This document shows, piece by piece, positions 7,799 to 16,429 of a stretch of DNA of 28,241 bases. The DNA comes from Eubacterium sp. UBA5416 (GTDB taxonomy: Bacteria > Bacillota > Clostridia > Lachnospirales > Lachnospiraceae). Location: NCBI GenBank assembly GCA_002409525.1, contig DHNM01000048.1, forward strand, positions 5,845 through 34,085, in the 5' to 3' direction. Made by a program: the position numbers and the translations under genes. Every line of letters begins with the position of its first letter. Position 1 is the first letter of the stretch. The notes beneath the pieces were generated by a model that searched no databases, was not told where the DNA came from, and saw only the letters and a program-made list of their open reading frames with translations.

Positions 7799-10700
7799 AT
7801 CTTTGCAAAATCAAACAGTGAAATCTGGTTTGACTCCGGAAGATCACCGAAGATCCCCATATCTTCCATCAGATCCACAACATTCTTGCTCACTTTTGTC
7901 CTATTTCTAAAATCGTCCCTGGACAGAAATGCTCCGTCACGGGCTGCAAGGACAACCGCATCGGCCGCTTTGTCTCCCAGTCCGTCAATAGTATCCAGGG
8001 CCGGCATCAGCTTATCATTTACAATCTGAAAACGATGCGCCTGTGCCGTATAGAGATCCACTTTTTCAAACTCAAATCCTCTCGCATACATTTCCCGGAC
8101 AATCTTCATATCTTTGTATGTATCCTGCTCTTTTTTGCTTAAGGTGTCTTTTCTTCTCTCATAATCATGCATATAGTACTCCAGCCGATCCTGTCCCAGA
8201 CACATCAGCTCATAGGAAAATGCTGATGCACGGATGGAGAAATAGGCCGCATAGTAGGCCAGCGGATAAAAGATTTTATAATAGGCAATCCGATATGCCA
8301 TCATAACATACGCCGCCGCATGTGCCTTCGGAAACATATATTTAATTTTCTTGCAGGACCAGATATACCAGTCCGGAACATCATGCTCTTTCATCTCCTT
8401 TTCCCACTCAGGCTTTAATCCTCTGCCCTTTCGCACAAATTCCATGATGGTAAATGATTCTTCGCTGTCCAGCCCCTTTCCAATCAGATAGATCATGATA
8501 TCGTCACGAGTACAGATTGCAGTGGAAATAGTCGCTTTTCCTTCTTCGACTAAGGTCTGCGCATTTCCCAGCCATACATCCGTTCCATGTGACAGTCCGG
8601 ATATACGAATTAAATCAGAAAATGACTTCGGTTTGGTGTCCAGAAGCATCTGAATGACAAAATCCGTACCAAACTCCGGAATTCCAAGGCACCCGAGCGG
8701 ACAGCCTCCGATATCATCCGGTGTGATACCAAGAGCTTTTGTACTCTCAAACAGCGACATCACATGCGGTTCATCCAGCGGCACCTGCTGTGCATCGAAC
8801 CCGGTCAGATCTTCCAGCATACGAATCATCGTGGGATCATCGTGCCCCAGAATATCCAGCTTCAGCAGATTGGAATCGATGGAGTGATAGTCAAAATGCG
8901 TTGTCACAATATCCGTATTGTTGTCATTTGCCGGATGCTGAACCGGAGTAAATGAATTAATGTCCTCACCGAAAGGAAGAACAATAATACCTCCGGGATG
9001 CTGCCCTGTCGTGCGCCGGATCCCGGTACACCCACTTACAATCCGGTCAATCTCACAATTTCTCTTGTGAACACCGCGCTCTTCATAATAATTCTTCACA
9101 TAACCGAAAGCCGTCTTCTCCGCCAGTGTCCCGATCGTACCCGCGCGAAAGGTCTGTCCGGCTCCGAAGATGACTTCCGTATATTTATGAGCCTTACTCT
9201 GATATTCACCGGAAAAATTAAGGTCGATATCCGGCTCTTTGTTTCCCTTAAATCCAAGAAACGTCTCAAATGGAATATCAAATCCGAGCTTCTGGAGGGG
9301 TGCTCCACATTTCGGGCACTTTTTGTCTGGCATATCACATCCAGACTTGCCCGCATAGGCTTTCACTTCATCGGAATCGAAATCCACATATTTGCATTTT
9401 TCACACAGATAATGAGGGCTTAGAGGATTTACCTCGGTAATTCCAGCCATTGTAGCCACAAAAGACGATCCAACCGAGCCACGTGAGCCCACCAGATAGC
9501 CATCCTCATTGGATTTCCATACAAGCTTCTGTGCAATGATATACATGACTGCATACCCATTTGAAATGATGGAGTTCAGCTCTTTTTCAAGGCGCGTTTC
9601 CACAATCTCGGGTAATTTTTCTCCATAAAGCTCATGTGCACGGTTATAGCAGATATTGCGGAGATCTGTGTCTGAATTCTCTATGACAGGAGGGAATTTT
9701 CCGGCCCGTATAGGGGAGATCTTATCCACCATCTCCGCGATCTTTCTGGGATTTGTGACCACTACCTCTTCCGCCTTCCCGGACCCGAGATAAGAGAACT
9801 CCTCCAACATCTCATCTGTAGTCCGAAAATACAGTGGAGCCTGATTATCGGCATCGTCAAACCCTTTACCCGACATGATGATTCTCCGGTATACCTCATC
9901 CTGAGGATCGATAAAATGCACATCACAGGTCGCCACCACAGGTTTATGGAACTTTTCACCCAGTTTTACAATTTTACGGTTAATTTCTTTCAGGTCTTCC
10001 TCGCTGCTTACGGCCGACACATCCTCCTTTCGGATCATAAAGGCATTATTTCCGATCGGCTGGATCTCGAGATAATCGTAGAATTCCACGAGTCTTGTGA
10101 TCTCCTGCTCCGGTGCTCCCCGCAGAATCGCCTGATAAAGTTCTCCTGCTTCGCATGCAGTTCCGATCATCAGCCCGTCCCGATATTTCATATACAGACT
10201 TTTTGCAAGCCTCGGCCTGCGGTTATAGTAGTTCAGATGACTCTCGGACACAAGGCGATACAAGTTTACACGCCCTGTCTCCCCCGTTGCCAGAATAATC
10301 GCATGGTAAGTCGGCATCTTGCGAATCATATGTTCCGAGAAGCTTCCCTTCTCATTGAGAGCATCCAAATCTTCGATCCCCCGGTCTTTTAACATCTTTA
10401 CAAAACGCACAAAGATCTCAGCCGTACATGCGGCATCATCCACCGCACGATGGTGATTGTCCAGGGACACTCCCAGTGCCTTCGCCACAGTATCCAGTTT
10501 AAAGCGGTTAAGTCCGGGGAGCAAGAAACGTGCCATAGCAACCGTATCCACCGATGTGAATTCCTGTTTTATTCCCTGCCGCTCACAATTCTGTTCGATA
10601 AAGCTCATATCAAACCCTGCGTTATGCGCGACCATGACTGACCCCTCACAGAACTTTAAAAATTCCGACAGCACATCTTCAATAAACGGTGCACTCATCA

Positions 10701-12243
10701 CCATATCGTCATTGATTCCGGTCAGTTTTTCAATCTTAAAGGGAATCGGAATCTGTGGATTGAGAAACGTCGAAAAACGATCCGTAATCTGACCTTTCTC
10801 CACACGTACTGCGCCAATCTCTATAATGCGGTCTACAACAGGAGAAAATCCTGTCGTCTCAAGATCGAATACGACATAGCTCTGATCCAGGGACTGTCCT
10901 TTACTGTTCACAACAATCCCTTTCTGATCATCGACCAGATAAGCCTCCATCCCATAAATAACTTTAAAGGGAGCACTGATGTTTTTCAGTTCTTCCTTCG
11001 TGACTTCGGGGTGTTCTTCCTGATATTTTTTTCGATAATCCGCATCGATATCTTCCATCGCATGGTTTGCCTCTGGAAATGACTGCACGACTCCATGATC
11101 TGTAATAGCGATAGCAGGATGTCCCCACTCATAAGCTCTTTTCACAAGTACCGAAGCATCCGTGATTCCGTCCATATCGCTCATCTTCGTATGACAGTGC
11201 AACTCCACCCGCTTCACCGCAGCGTGATCGCTTCTGCCCCGGCGGAAATCCCGGATCTTTCTGATTCCCCACACAGATGAGATTGTAAGATCCCGATCGA
11301 AGGTATCGACTGCTGTCTTCCCTTTTATCTTCAGGAAAGAGCCTTCTTTTAATTCGGGCTTTAACTCTGGCACCTGTTCATTCTTCACGAAGATCTTCAC
11401 CGTAATCGTATCCGTGAAATCCGTGACCTGGAAAATAAGAATCGTGCGCTCATTCCTGATCTCTCTCATATCAAAAGCCTGTACCTGCCCGTGGATTACA
11501 ACATCCCCAATCTCATCTTCAATTGAGACAATATCCACACAGTCCTCGTCAAACTCTCTTCCATAAACCATATCCGGAACAGACGGGCGGTTTACTCTGC
11601 CGGAATGCTGTCTGTGATCCTTCTTCCTATGGATCGTCTTCGTTGTCTCTATCTCTTCGCCGACCTGAGTGTGCGCAACAACATTTTTTACCTGCTGCGC
11701 AAGTCTGATCTCACTTTTCTTTCTGGCTTTGCTCATCTCCGGCTTCTTATAATTCGTATGTATCTTCAGATCAAGTCCGCAGCGTTCACAAAAGATCTTC
11801 TCCAGGATCTGCAGTAATTCTTCTTCCCGCTCGCGTGCAATCACAGAATCAACTAGTGAAAGATTCATCACATCCGTCTCGGGAAACTCGATCGTAGCCG
11901 TCTGAAACAGATTGCAGATGAAAATACTATATTCCCGAAGTTCGGTTAAAATACTGTTCTGATAAACCTTCAGAAGATTTTTCGGTGTATATTGTCTGGA
12001 AAGATGAAACTTTTCGATAATCTTAATCTCAACTGGCGTGCCTGAAAAGAACTGATTCTTAATCTCATGCTCCAGGGCAAAGATGTATTTCTTATGGATC
12101 CACTGGCTGCTCAGCAGATAGACCCGAAGCAGCTTTTTATCTTTTGTGAGACCGACTCTTGCGACCTCGACAGATCCCAGCAGATCTGCCAGCTCACCGC
12201 TCACTTTCATTCCCGGAAAAACATCCATAAAATTTTTATTCAT
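7792..12243 (-). CDS. polC: DNA polymerase III alpha subunit, PolC type
   Basis: 1483 residues, usual for Gram-positive PolC. It is the main replicative polymerase with built-in proofreading. Domains in order: an N-terminal region; an OB fold (about 235-330); the PHP domain opening with VELHCHTKMSDMDG (about 344); a DEDDh 3'-5' exonuclease inserted in PHP (about 455-620), with DLETTGF, HNAGFDMSF and HHRAVDDAA; LVGSRGSVGSSF (about 920); a zinc cluster (about 943-985, CEKC and CPKCG); the catalytic PDIDLNFSGEYQ (about 1005); and a helix-hairpin-helix near the C-terminus. The protein ends in the clamp-binding motif QISLFDF. ATG at 12241-12243 has GGGAG 12 bases upstream, slightly far; an ATG five codons on is possible. 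It follows ispG by 6 bp in one operon. Confidence 0.98.
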   Translation of the reverse strand: MNKNFMDVFPGMKVSGELADLLGSVEVARVGLTKDKKLLRVYLLSSQWIHKKYIFALEHEIKNQFFSGTPVEIKIIEKFHLSRQYTPKNLLKVYQNSILTELREYSIFICNLFQTATIEFPETDVMNLSLVDSVIAREREEELLQILEKIFCERCGLDLKIHTNYKKPEMSKARKKSEIRLAQQVKNVVAHTQVGEEIETTKTIHRKKDHRQHSGRVNRPSVPDMVYGREFDEDCVDIVSIEDEIGDVVIHGQVQAFDMREIRNERTILIFQVTDFTDTITVKIFVKNEQVPELKPELKEGSFLKIKGKTAVDTFDRDLTISSVWGIRKIRDFRRGRSDHAAVKRVELHCHTKMSDMDGITDASVLVKRAYEWGHPAIAITDHGVVQSFPEANHAMEDIDADYRKKYQEEHPEVTKEELKNISAPFKVIYGMEAYLVDDQKGIVVNSKGQSLDQSYVVFDLETTGFSPVVDRIIEIGAVRVEKGQITDRFSTFLNPQIPIPFKIEKLTGINDDMVMSAPFIEDVLSEFLKFCEGSVMVAHNAGFDMSFIEQNCERQGIKQEFTSVDTVAMARFLLPGLNRFKLDTVAKALGVSLDNHHRAVDDAACTAEIFVRFVKMLKDRGIEDLDALNEKGSFSEHMIRKMPTYHAIILATGETGRVNLYRLVSESHLNYYNRRPRLAKSLYMKYRDGLMIGTACEAGELYQAILRGAPEQEITRLVEFYDYLEIQPIGNNAFMIRKEDVSAVSSEEDLKEINRKIVKLGEKFHKPVVATCDVHFIDPQDEVYRRIIMSGKGFDDADNQAPLYFRTTDEMLEEFSYLGSGKAEEVVVTNPRKIAEMVDKISPIRAGKFPPVIENSDTDLRNICYNRAHELYGEKLPEIVETRLEKELNSIISNGYAVMYIIAQKLVWKSNEDGYLVGSRGSVGSSFVATMAGITEVNPLSPHYLCEKCKYVDFDSDEVKAYAGKSGCDMPDKKCPKCGAPLQKLGFDIPFETFLGFKGNKEPDIDLNFSGEYQSKAHKYTEVIFGAGQTFRAGTIGTLAEKTAFGYVKNYYEERGVHKRNCEIDRIVSGCTGIRRTTGQHPGGIIVLPFGEDINSFTPVQHPANDNNTDIVTTHFDYHSIDSNLLKLDILGHDDPTMIRMLEDLTGFDAQQVPLDEPHVMSLFESTKALGITPDDIGGCPLGCLGIPEFGTDFVIQMLLDTKPKSFSDLIRISGLSHGTDVWLGNAQTLVEEGKATISTAICTRDDIMIYLIGKGLDSEESFTIMEFVRKGRGLKPEWEKEMKEHDVPDWYIWSCKKIKYMFPKAHAAAYVMMAYRIAYYKIFYPLAYYAAYFSIRASAFSYELMCLGQDRLEYYMHDYERRKDTLSKKEQDTYKDMKIVREMYARGFEFEKVDLYTAQAHRFQIVNDKLMPALDTIDGLGDKAADAVVLAARDGAFLSRDDFRNRTKVSKNVVDLMEDMGIFGDLPESNQISLFDFAKIG

Positions 12244-12249
12244 AATTGA

Positions 12250-13305
12250 TTATTTCTCCCAATTTAAAAGCTCTTCTCTCAGGCAGGACAAAATCTCGGA
12301 TTCCTTTACTTTTCTGACCACTTCACCTTTTTTAATCAAGAGCCCCACACCGTCACCGCCAGCGATCCCAATATCTGCCTCTTTCGCCTCTCCGGGACCA
12401 TTCACCACGCATCCCATCACGGCAACTTTCAAGTCAAGGGGAATATCAGAGACCATAGTTTCCACCTGATCGGCCAGCTTAATCAGATCAATCTGTGTTC
12501 TCCCGCAGGTAGGACATGAGATCACCTCGATGCCGCCCTTTCGCAGACCCAGATCCTTTAAGATATGCTTTGCCGTCTTCACTTCTTCTCTCGGGTCTCC
12601 CGTTAAAGATACACGGATCGTATCTCCGATCCCCTGATATAATATGATCCCGAGTCCCACGGAAGATTTTATGTTTCCAGAGTAAACCGTACCCGCCTCG
12701 GTAATTCCCACATGAAGAGGATGGTCGGTTCTCTGTGAGATAAGTTCGTGAGCTTTTGCACACATCAGTACATTCGAAGATTTTATACTGATTACCAGGT
12801 TTTCATAGCCCATATTTTCGATTATATTTACCTTATCGAGGGCACTCTCCACCAGTCCTTCGGCAGTAACTCCATGATACTTTAAAACGAGATCCTTCTC
12901 CAGTGATCCACTGTTTACTCCGACGCGTACCGGAATGTTCCGTTCTTTTGCCACATCAACAACGGCTTTGATTCGATCTCGGCTTCCAATGTTTCCAGGA
13001 TTGATCCGGATCTTATCCGCACCATTTTCAATTGCCTTAATCGCAAGTTTATAATCAAAATGAATGTCGGCCACCAGTGGTATGGTGATCTGTTTCTTTA
13101 TACTTTTAATCGCCTCGGCCGCCCTCATATTCGGAACAGCACAGCGGATGATATCACAACCTATATCCGTAAGCTGCTCAATCTGGGTAACCGTAGCCGC
13201 CACATCTTCTGTCTTTGTATTCGTCATCGACTGAATCAGGACGGGATTGCCGCCTCCGATCACGCGATTCCCTATCTTTACTTCTCTTGTTTTTGTCCGG
13301 TCCAT
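12250..13305 (-). CDS. ispG: (E)-4-hydroxy-3-methylbut-2-enyl-diphosphate synthase
   Basis: Converts methylerythritol cyclodiphosphate to HMBPP, the penultimate step of the MEP isoprenoid pathway. 351 residues, the two-domain bacterial form: a TIM barrel (QSMTNTKTED, ADIHFDY, KIRINPGN, RVGVNSGSL) and a C-terminal Fe-S domain. The 4Fe-4S ligands are visible as Cys264 and Cys267 (SCPTCGRTQ) and Cys299 (GCVVNGPGE), with Glu306 as the fourth ligand. ATG with GGAGGTC six bases upstream. In many Firmicutes the order is dxr-rseP-ispG-polC; here dxr and rseP are absent upstream and ispG has its own promoter. Confidence 0.97.
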   Translation of the reverse strand: MDRTKTREVKIGNRVIGGGNPVLIQSMTNTKTEDVAATVTQIEQLTDIGCDIIRCAVPNMRAAEAIKSIKKQITIPLVADIHFDYKLAIKAIENGADKIRINPGNIGSRDRIKAVVDVAKERNIPVRVGVNSGSLEKDLVLKYHGVTAEGLVESALDKVNIIENMGYENLVISIKSSNVLMCAKAHELISQRTDHPLHVGITEAGTVYSGNIKSSVGLGIILYQGIGDTIRVSLTGDPREEVKTAKHILKDLGLRKGGIEVISCPTCGRTQIDLIKLADQVETMVSDIPLDLKVAVMGCVVNGPGEAKEADIGIAGGDGVGLLIKKGEVVRKVKESEILSCLREELLNWEK

Positions 13306-13358
13306 GTTTTGACCTCCATCTATATTGGATAAACAGTTTTGAATATATCTATGGGTAG

Positions 13359-13388
13359 ATCATAGCACAAGATCAAGATTATTATCAA
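13359..13388 (-). promoter_or_regulatory. ispG-polC promoter
   Basis: Minus-strand TTGATA (13383-13388), 18-bp spacer, TATGAT (13359-13364), leaving a leader of about 45 nt. The spacing is one base longer than ideal. Confidence 0.5.
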
Positions 13389-13417
13389 GTTTAATTAGAG
13401 TGATCATTTGTCAAAAA

Positions 13418-14755
13418 TCAGACCTGTCCTTTCACATATGATCCCTTTTTATCTGATTTTCTTCCATTATACTGATCCATATCGAGTTCTCCCTCTTTCT
13501 TCGCAACAATCAGAGCTGTAGTCGCTGATGCGCTGACGTTTGTCGCCGTGCGGGCCATGTCCACAATTGAACTGATCGGTGTCATCAGTACGATGATCTC
13601 AATTGGAAGACCGGCAGCCGCGAATACTGCCGTCGCCGTAATTGTAGCCGTTCCGGGCACGCCTACCGTCCCGATGCTCACCAGGGTTGTGATCAGAATC
13701 AGGATAATATATTGTCCGATTGAGTAGTCGATTCCCAATCCATGAATTGCAAAAACAGCCAGCAGGGTCGGCCAGATTCCCGCACAGCCCGGCATTCCTA
13801 TATTCGCGCCAAGAGGAACGACAAAAGAAGAGATGTTATCCGAAACCCCGCCCTTCTTCAGGCATTTTTCCGTTGTGGGAATGGATCCTACGCTGCTTTG
13901 AATTGTAAATGCAATCACCTGGGCCGGCCAGATATGTTTAAAAAACCTAAATGGATTCAATTTTGCAAGCGCCCCGATTAGTACACTGTTAACGCCAAAT
14001 GTCTGAATGATACACAAAACGTAGGCCACTACCAGAACCGGAAGCAGGGGAAGCAGTTTCTTCGGACCGCTATTCGACACTGCATTTGCAACAAGGGCAA
14101 GCACTGCATAAGGAGTAAAATCTATAATATATGAAATCACTTTATTAATAATCTTGGAAGTTGATTCTATAAAAGCTTTAAAGGGTTTTACAGACTCCGG
14201 GTCTTTTTCCGACAGCATAACGACTGCGACTCCGATCATCAATGAGAAGATGATCACAGGCACAATTGTATTGGACGCTGCCTGGCTGAAAAAATTCTGT
14301 GGAAACAAGTCAGTGATAACCTGGGTAATCTCAGGAACCTCTTTGGGTTTGTAATTATCCGGAAGAACAATATCCGCGCCCTTTCCAATACCCAGCGGCA
14401 GTGAGACAAGCAGCGTAATTGTAGACGCTATGAATGTCGTCGAGACGAGCAGCAGAACACTTTTCAGTCCAATCGTCTTCAGTTTATTAATATTTTCCAG
14501 ATTCGTAATACTCGTAATCACACTGCATACCAGCAGTGGAACGACAAATGCGGAAATCATGTTCGCGTAAATTGTTCCTATCGGTGCCACATAAGAAGTG
14601 TGCCCCTGGAAAACGACTCCGAGGACAATTCCAAATCCCAGGGCCAGAATAGTTCTCAGGCCGAAATCCACCTTTTTCTTGTTCAGGAATATAAGCACAC
14701 CGATCAGCAGAACAGCTGCAAGTAAGGCTAGAACATCTAAGTAACTAACTTTCAT
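13418..14755 (-). CDS. Sodium/proton:cystine or dicarboxylate symporter, TcyP-like (DAACS family)
   Basis: 445 residues with eight or so hydrophobic helices plus two re-entrant hairpins, the GltPh fold. The serine-rich hairpin reads AFTIQSSVGSIPTTEKC. The loop GANIGMPGCAGIWPTLLAVF resembles the GCAGIYPAMLA stretch of Bacillus TcyP more than the NMDG signature of glutamate or aspartate carriers. The C-terminal DMARTATNVSASATTALIV aligns with the NVSGS region that binds substrate carboxylate. An L-cystine carrier is therefore the best guess; a dicarboxylate or Ser/Thr carrier is possible. I start at ATG 14753-14755 because GGAGG lies six bases upstream; the ATG seven codons earlier lies upstream of that Shine-Dalgarno. 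Monocistronic with its own promoter; no obvious terminator precedes ispG. Confidence 0.85.
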   Translation of the reverse strand: MKVSYLDVLALLAAVLLIGVLIFLNKKKVDFGLRTILALGFGIVLGVVFQGHTSYVAPIGTIYANMISAFVVPLLVCSVITSITNLENINKLKTIGLKSVLLLVSTTFIASTITLLVSLPLGIGKGADIVLPDNYKPKEVPEITQVITDLFPQNFFSQAASNTIVPVIIFSLMIGVAVVMLSEKDPESVKPFKAFIESTSKIINKVISYIIDFTPYAVLALVANAVSNSGPKKLLPLLPVLVVAYVLCIIQTFGVNSVLIGALAKLNPFRFFKHIWPAQVIAFTIQSSVGSIPTTEKCLKKGGVSDNISSFVVPLGANIGMPGCAGIWPTLLAVFAIHGLGIDYSIGQYIILILITTLVSIGTVGVPGTATITATAVFAAAGLPIEIIVLMTPISSIVDMARTATNVSASATTALIVAKKEGELDMDQYNGRKSDKKGSYVKGQV

Positions 14756-14800
14756 TTTAATCCTCCTAGTTTTCATATAGGTTTACTATGTTTATTTATT

Positions 14801-14829
14801 ATATTATAACCTTCACTGTTTTTTGTCAA
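14801..14829 (-). promoter_or_regulatory. Promoter of the TcyP-like symporter gene
   Basis: Minus-strand TTGACA (14824-14829) and either TAATAT (14801-14806, 17-bp spacer) or TATAAT (14803-14808, 15-bp spacer). It starts within the T run of the preceding operon's terminator. Confidence 0.65.
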
Positions 14830-14866
14830 TAAAAATGCAGTCAGATTTTAATATTCCCTGACTGCA
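14829..14866 (-). terminator. Terminator of the six-gene hyuA-type operon
   Basis: On the minus strand TGCAGTCAG (14858-14866) and CTGACTGCA (14836-14844) form a perfect 9-bp stem with a 13-nt AT-rich loop, followed by TTTTTATT. It sits just after the ogg stop codon. Confidence 0.9.
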
Positions 14867-14873
14867 CATATTC

Positions 14874-15695
14874 TTATGCATCTGTTAGCTCATAATAGAA
14901 GATGTATTGCTGCAAGACACCTTCAAAGCCCCGGTACCTCTCTGCCGGAAAGCCGTTAGGATAATGTTTTTCAATCGCCTGCCGGATATGTGTATCCACC
15001 GGAAAGGCCTTAAGCTTGTGGAGTGCAAACAGGCAGATACAGTCCGCAACCTTCTCTCCGATGCCATACAGCTTCAGAAGTTCAGTTCTCGCCTGCTGAT
15101 AATCCATCGAAAGGAGACCGTCTAGATTCACCTCGCCGGATGTGATGCTGTTCGCTGTGCGGATGATATATTTGCTGCGGTATCCGAGATTACATGTTTT
15201 CAGTTCCTCGTCCGTGGCCGCCGCCAGGGGTTCCGGCTCTGGAAACGCATAATAAGTTTCACCACTGTCTGCTGTCTTCATTTCTTTTCCGTAACATTTA
15301 CAGATGTTGTCGATACAGTGCCGGATTCTCACGATATTGTTCTGCTGAGAAATCAGAAATGTGACGATCATCTCCCACAAATCCTGCCTCAGGATGCGAA
15401 TTCCATGTCCCCGATGTGCAGCGTTCGTTAAATATTCATCCAGAGGATCGATGTTTTCTATGTAAGATTCATAGTCTGTCCCGAGATCGAAATAAGAATA
15501 CCAGAATTGTTCAAATTCTTCTCCGGAACAGTGGAACTTACATAGATCCGCTTCCTGTTGTGCAAAAAGGCAGTGATCGCCGGCTATAATCTCATAACCA
15601 GATTCCCCTTTTTCTTCCTTCGGCCTCATACGGAAACACTGCCCCGAAGAACTGATCTGCTTCAAATTAAAATTCTTTGTTTCTAATGCTATCAT
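14874..15695 (-). CDS. ogg: 8-oxoguanine DNA glycosylase/AP lyase, Ogg1 type
   Basis: 273 residues. It removes oxidised guanine opposite C and nicks the abasic site, starting base-excision repair. The N-terminal OGG domain has SSSGQCFRM (about 15-23), like GQSFRW of human OGG1. The catalytic core has LISQQNN (114-120), then the helix-hairpin-helix LYGIGEKVADCICLFAL with Schiff-base Lys215 and, 19 residues on, FPVDTHI with the essential Asp234. ATG at 15693-15695 is favoured (GGAAG five bases upstream); an in-frame TTG at 15705-15707 would add four residues. It is the last gene before the operon terminator, 31 bp after the GntR gene, so it may be co-transcribed with a catabolic unit, an unusual setting for a repair enzyme. 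Confidence 0.93.
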   Translation of the reverse strand: MIALETKNFNLKQISSSGQCFRMRPKEEKGESGYEIIAGDHCLFAQQEADLCKFHCSGEEFEQFWYSYFDLGTDYESYIENIDPLDEYLTNAAHRGHGIRILRQDLWEMIVTFLISQQNNIVRIRHCIDNICKCYGKEMKTADSGETYYAFPEPEPLAAATDEELKTCNLGYRSKYIIRTANSITSGEVNLDGLLSMDYQQARTELLKLYGIGEKVADCICLFALHKLKAFPVDTHIRQAIEKHYPNGFPAERYRGFEGVLQQYIFYYELTDA

Positions 15696-15726
15696 ATATT
15701 CTTCCAATTCCTATGAGCTCACGCAG

Positions 15727-16380
15727 TCATGCAAAGTAATCAGGATACAGCTCCTTCAAATTTCCAATTGAATAGTACTGTTCTATATGGCTGTCTATAA
15801 TGTCCCTTAGCACATCTTCCTTTCCCGGCCGCGCATCGCTCACCATTTTTTTATAATTTTCAATGACTTCTTCGGGTATTCCATGTTGTTTCAGCCGCAG
15901 GAAGAACAGACGCTGTGAGTGTGTTGCCGAAGATTCAATTACCTCATACGCCAGTTCGTTTAATGCCGTATCAAAAATCAGTTTGTGAAAACGGCGGTCT
16001 GTCTCACAGAAGTCAGAAATCTTATTCTTTTGAATCGCATGCTCCATTATCCTGATCATCTCATGTAAAGTGTCCAGAACATAGGGACTGCAATTATACA
16101 GAAAATCCGGCACAGCAGATATTTCCAATGATTTTCGAATAAAATTCTCCTGCTTTACCCGCTCCTCACTGACCGGCTGAATGATTGTTTTCGCCTGTGG
16201 CTTTACATTTACAAGTCCTTCCTGGGACAATTTTAGAACCGCTTCCCTGATCGGCGTACGGCTTGCGCCATAGACATCTGCAAGCTTTTGTACGCTCACC
16301 CCTTCTTTTGGTTTCAATTCCAGGTGCATAATATCTTCTTTTATCTTATTATAAACCCGGGTATTTATCGATTCTTTCAC
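15727..16380 (-). CDS. GntR-family transcriptional regulator, FadR/FCD subfamily
   Basis: 217 residues. The N-terminal winged helix-turn-helix (about 5-72) carries VQKLADVYGASRTPIREAVLKLSQEGLV, the GntR signature. The C-terminal all-helical FCD effector domain (about 80-210) contains DRRFHKLIFDTALN and a late DSHIEQY His. In most FCD proteins an EH pair begins the penultimate helix and supplies a metal ligand; here that place reads ENYKKM, so metal binding may be altered. The start is GTG 16378-16380 with AGAGGA about nine bases upstream; the ATG one base out of frame stops immediately. It follows the HyuA gene by 49 bp and is the natural candidate to control the upstream genes, probably through the paired boxes at 20080-20113, in response to the transported compound. 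Confidence 0.92.
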   Translation of the reverse strand: MKESINTRVYNKIKEDIMHLELKPKEGVSVQKLADVYGASRTPIREAVLKLSQEGLVNVKPQAKTIIQPVSEERVKQENFIRKSLEISAVPDFLYNCSPYVLDTLHEMIRIMEHAIQKNKISDFCETDRRFHKLIFDTALNELAYEVIESSATHSQRLFFLRLKQHGIPEEVIENYKKMVSDARPGKEDVLRDIIDSHIEQYYSIGNLKELYPDYFA

Positions 16381-16429
16381 ATATATAGTTCCTCTTTCTG
16401 ATAAAATGAAATCATGTCAGGCTCAAGCA

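Noticed and set aside
9916..10392. Open frame of 158 codons on the plus strand inside polC
   Set aside because: It is antisense to conserved polC domains, has no Shine-Dalgarno and no protein-like motif. The same holds for the other antisense frames in polC and in the DUF5717 gene.
13404..13411. TTGACA-like element on the minus strand just after the symporter stop as -35 of ispG
   Set aside because: No -10 hexamer lies 16-18 bp from it; the TTGATA/TATGAT pair closer to ispG is better placed.
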